Source of the DNA: Allobrachymonas sp.
Lineage (GTDB): Bacteria; Pseudomonadota; Gammaproteobacteria; Burkholderiales; Burkholderiaceae_C
NCBI GenBank assembly: GCA_012036375.1
Contig: JAAUOI010000173.1
Location: forward strand, 1-6,652
Length of the DNA: 6,652 nt
Direction: 5' to 3'
Made by a program: the position numbers and the translations under genes. The notes below the pieces were generated by a model, which saw only the letters and a list, made by a program, of their open reading frames with translations, was not told the DNA's origin and did not search any database. Of this stretch, positions 5,608 to 6,652 are shown in pieces; position 1 is the stretch's first letter, and every line of letters begins with the position of its first letter.

Positions 5608-6652
5608 TTATGCGAACTCCAAAATCGCCTGATCTACCGTGAGCGATTCGCCTTTGGCCGCCAGCACTTTGCCCACCACGCCATCAGCCGCCGCAAACAA
5701 CACATTCTCCATCTTCATTGCTTCAATCACCGCGACTCTTTCACCCGCTTGCACCTTTTGCCCCGGCTGCACGCTCACATCCACCAGCAAGCCCGGCATG
5801 GGCGAGAGCACGAATTTGCTCATATCAGGCGGCTTTTTGTGCGGCATGAGCTTGTGCAATTCCGCAGCGCGGGGGGAAAGCACGAGCGCGTCGATCTGCG
5901 TGCCGTTGTGCAAGACGCGGTAGACCAGCGGGTTCTTGGCTGTGCCGCGCTCGACCTGTGCGGTGAAGGCTTGGCCATTGATCGTGCCGTGAATCGCCAC
6001 ATCGTTCAAACGCGAATTGCTACTTATTTCATAGCACTCTGCGCTTATTCTAAGCCGGGCAAAGCCCACTTTTCCTTGAATTTCTTCGACGTGAACGGGC
6101 GTGTAGGTGTGATTGCCATCCGCATCCAGCGTGATCACCACGTAATCACTCTCCAGCTTCACCTCGTAGCCCGCGAGTTGCCCACTGATACCTGCTGCGC
6201 GCTCGTGCGTTTTGCGGCGCACGAAGGCTGCAATCGCTTTGAGAGTGAGCGGGGCATCGTGTGGCACATCTTCACTGCTGAAGCCCTTGCCATAGTTCTC
6301 CGCAATGAAGCCCGTGTTGAAATCCCCGCTCACGAATTTTGGATGCGCCAGCAGCGCCGCTTGAAACGGAATATTGCTCTGCACACCACGAATCACAAAA
6401 CCATTGAGCGCTTCGCGCATCTTGGCAATCGCCTCCGCGCGGCTCTGGCCATGCACGATCAGCTTGGCGATCATCGAGTCGTAATACATCGGAATCTCAC
6501 CGCCATCTTGCACGCCCGTGTCCACACGGATGCCTTGCAAATCTTGCGAATTGCCCTGAAACATCGTTTGCTGCGGCGGCGCAAAGCGCGTCAAGCGCCC
6601 CGTACTTGGCAAGAAGTTGCGAAACGGATCTTCCGCATTGATCCGGCATTCC
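5608..6652 (-). CDS. pccA: Propionyl-CoA carboxylase alpha subunit, C-terminal part (5' end outside window)
   Basis: The biotin-carrying alpha subunit carboxylates its biotin with bicarbonate and ATP; the beta subunit then passes CO2 to propionyl-CoA, giving methylmalonyl-CoA. The frame is open to the right edge, starting with ECRINAEDPFRNFLPSTGR, the end of the biotin carboxylase core, then IPMYYDSMIAKLIVHG. A linker/BT-like domain follows (about 6250-5860). The biotinyl domain has SPMPGLLVDVSVQPGQKV and EAMKMEN; the Lys to be biotinylated is codon 5713-5715. The stop is TAA at 5608-5610. Within the BT region 12 residues (ARLRISAECYEI) are encoded by dispersed repeat copy 3, in frame. An alpha subunit of another acyl-CoA carboxylase (for example methylcrotonyl-CoA) is possible. 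The phrase TQIDALVLSPRAAEL and the VOC gene nearby favour PccA. Confidence 0.9.
   Translation of the reverse strand, partial: ECRINAEDPFRNFLPSTGRLTRFAPPQQTMFQGNSQDLQGIRVDTGVQDGGEIPMYYDSMIAKLIVHGQSRAEAIAKMREALNGFVIRGVQSNIPFQAALLAHPKFVSGDFNTGFIAENYGKGFSSEDVPHDAPLTLKAIAAFVRRKTHERAAGISGQLAGYEVKLESDYVVITLDADGNHTYTPVHVEEIQGKVGFARLRISAECYEISSNSRLNDVAIHGTINGQAFTAQVERGTAKNPLVYRVLHNGTQIDALVLSPRAAELHKLMPHKKPPDMSKFVLSPMPGLLVDVSVQPGQKVQAGERVAVIEAMKMENVLFAAADGVVGKVLAAKGESLTVDQAILEFA
6026..6060 (+). repeat. Dispersed palindromic repeat, copy 3, in frame inside pccA
   Basis: It starts ATTTCATAGCACTCTGCGC and carries the hairpin GCTTA-TTC-TAAGC (6043-6055). It matches copy 1 at 29 of 35 positions. Two of the differences (A to T and T to A) lie on opposite sides of the stem and restore pairing. 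On the minus strand it is translated as ARLRISAECYEI without breaking the pccA frame. Confidence 0.78.

Overview
The window looks like chromosomal DNA from a betaproteobacterium, most likely a Burkholderiales member near Comamonadaceae. The basis is protein style (MnmH, PccA, the VOC protein), moderate-to-high GC, and a short dispersed palindromic repeat whose ATAGC...GCGC...TATTC core resembles repeats I remember from Comamonadaceae genomes. The genus cannot be fixed from the sequence alone.

Left part, plus strand: the 3' end of mnmH/selU (tRNA 2-selenouridine synthase) enters from the left edge and ends at 521. A 436-bp non-coding stretch follows. It holds an elaborate nested inverted repeat (about 649-853) and a degenerate repeat copy (877-911). 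Next come an intact membrane-anchored SMP-30/strictosidine-synthase-like beta-propeller protein (958-2082) and a thermonuclease-fold (SNase) protein (2153-3186), whose last 63 codons lie in another frame.

Right part, minus strand, read from the right edge leftwards: pccA (propionyl-CoA carboxylase alpha subunit, C-terminal part with the biotin site), a PhoD-like phosphatase lipoprotein, pncA (nicotinamidase) and a VOC-family protein that may be a methylmalonyl-CoA epimerase-type enzyme. Gaps are short (53, 23 and 115 bp), which suits one transcription unit. PccA and the VOC protein would be neighbours in propionate to methylmalonyl-CoA metabolism; PhoD and PncA are phosphate- and NAD-salvage-related passengers. 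The plus and minus blocks converge at about 3187-3214.

Two observations stand out. First, a ~35-bp palindromic repeat occurs four times in the same orientation. One copy forms the C-terminal tail of mnmH, one lies in frame inside pccA, one sits just upstream of the VOC ribosome-binding site, and one is degenerate upstream of the SMP-30-like gene. Compensatory base changes keep its small hairpin. Second, three consecutive genes (SNase, VOC, pncA) each carry a single-base frameshift between about 2995 and 4089, while the other three genes are clean. This is either local gene decay or a patch of poor sequence. I found no CRISPR array, complete mobile element, rRNA or tRNA.
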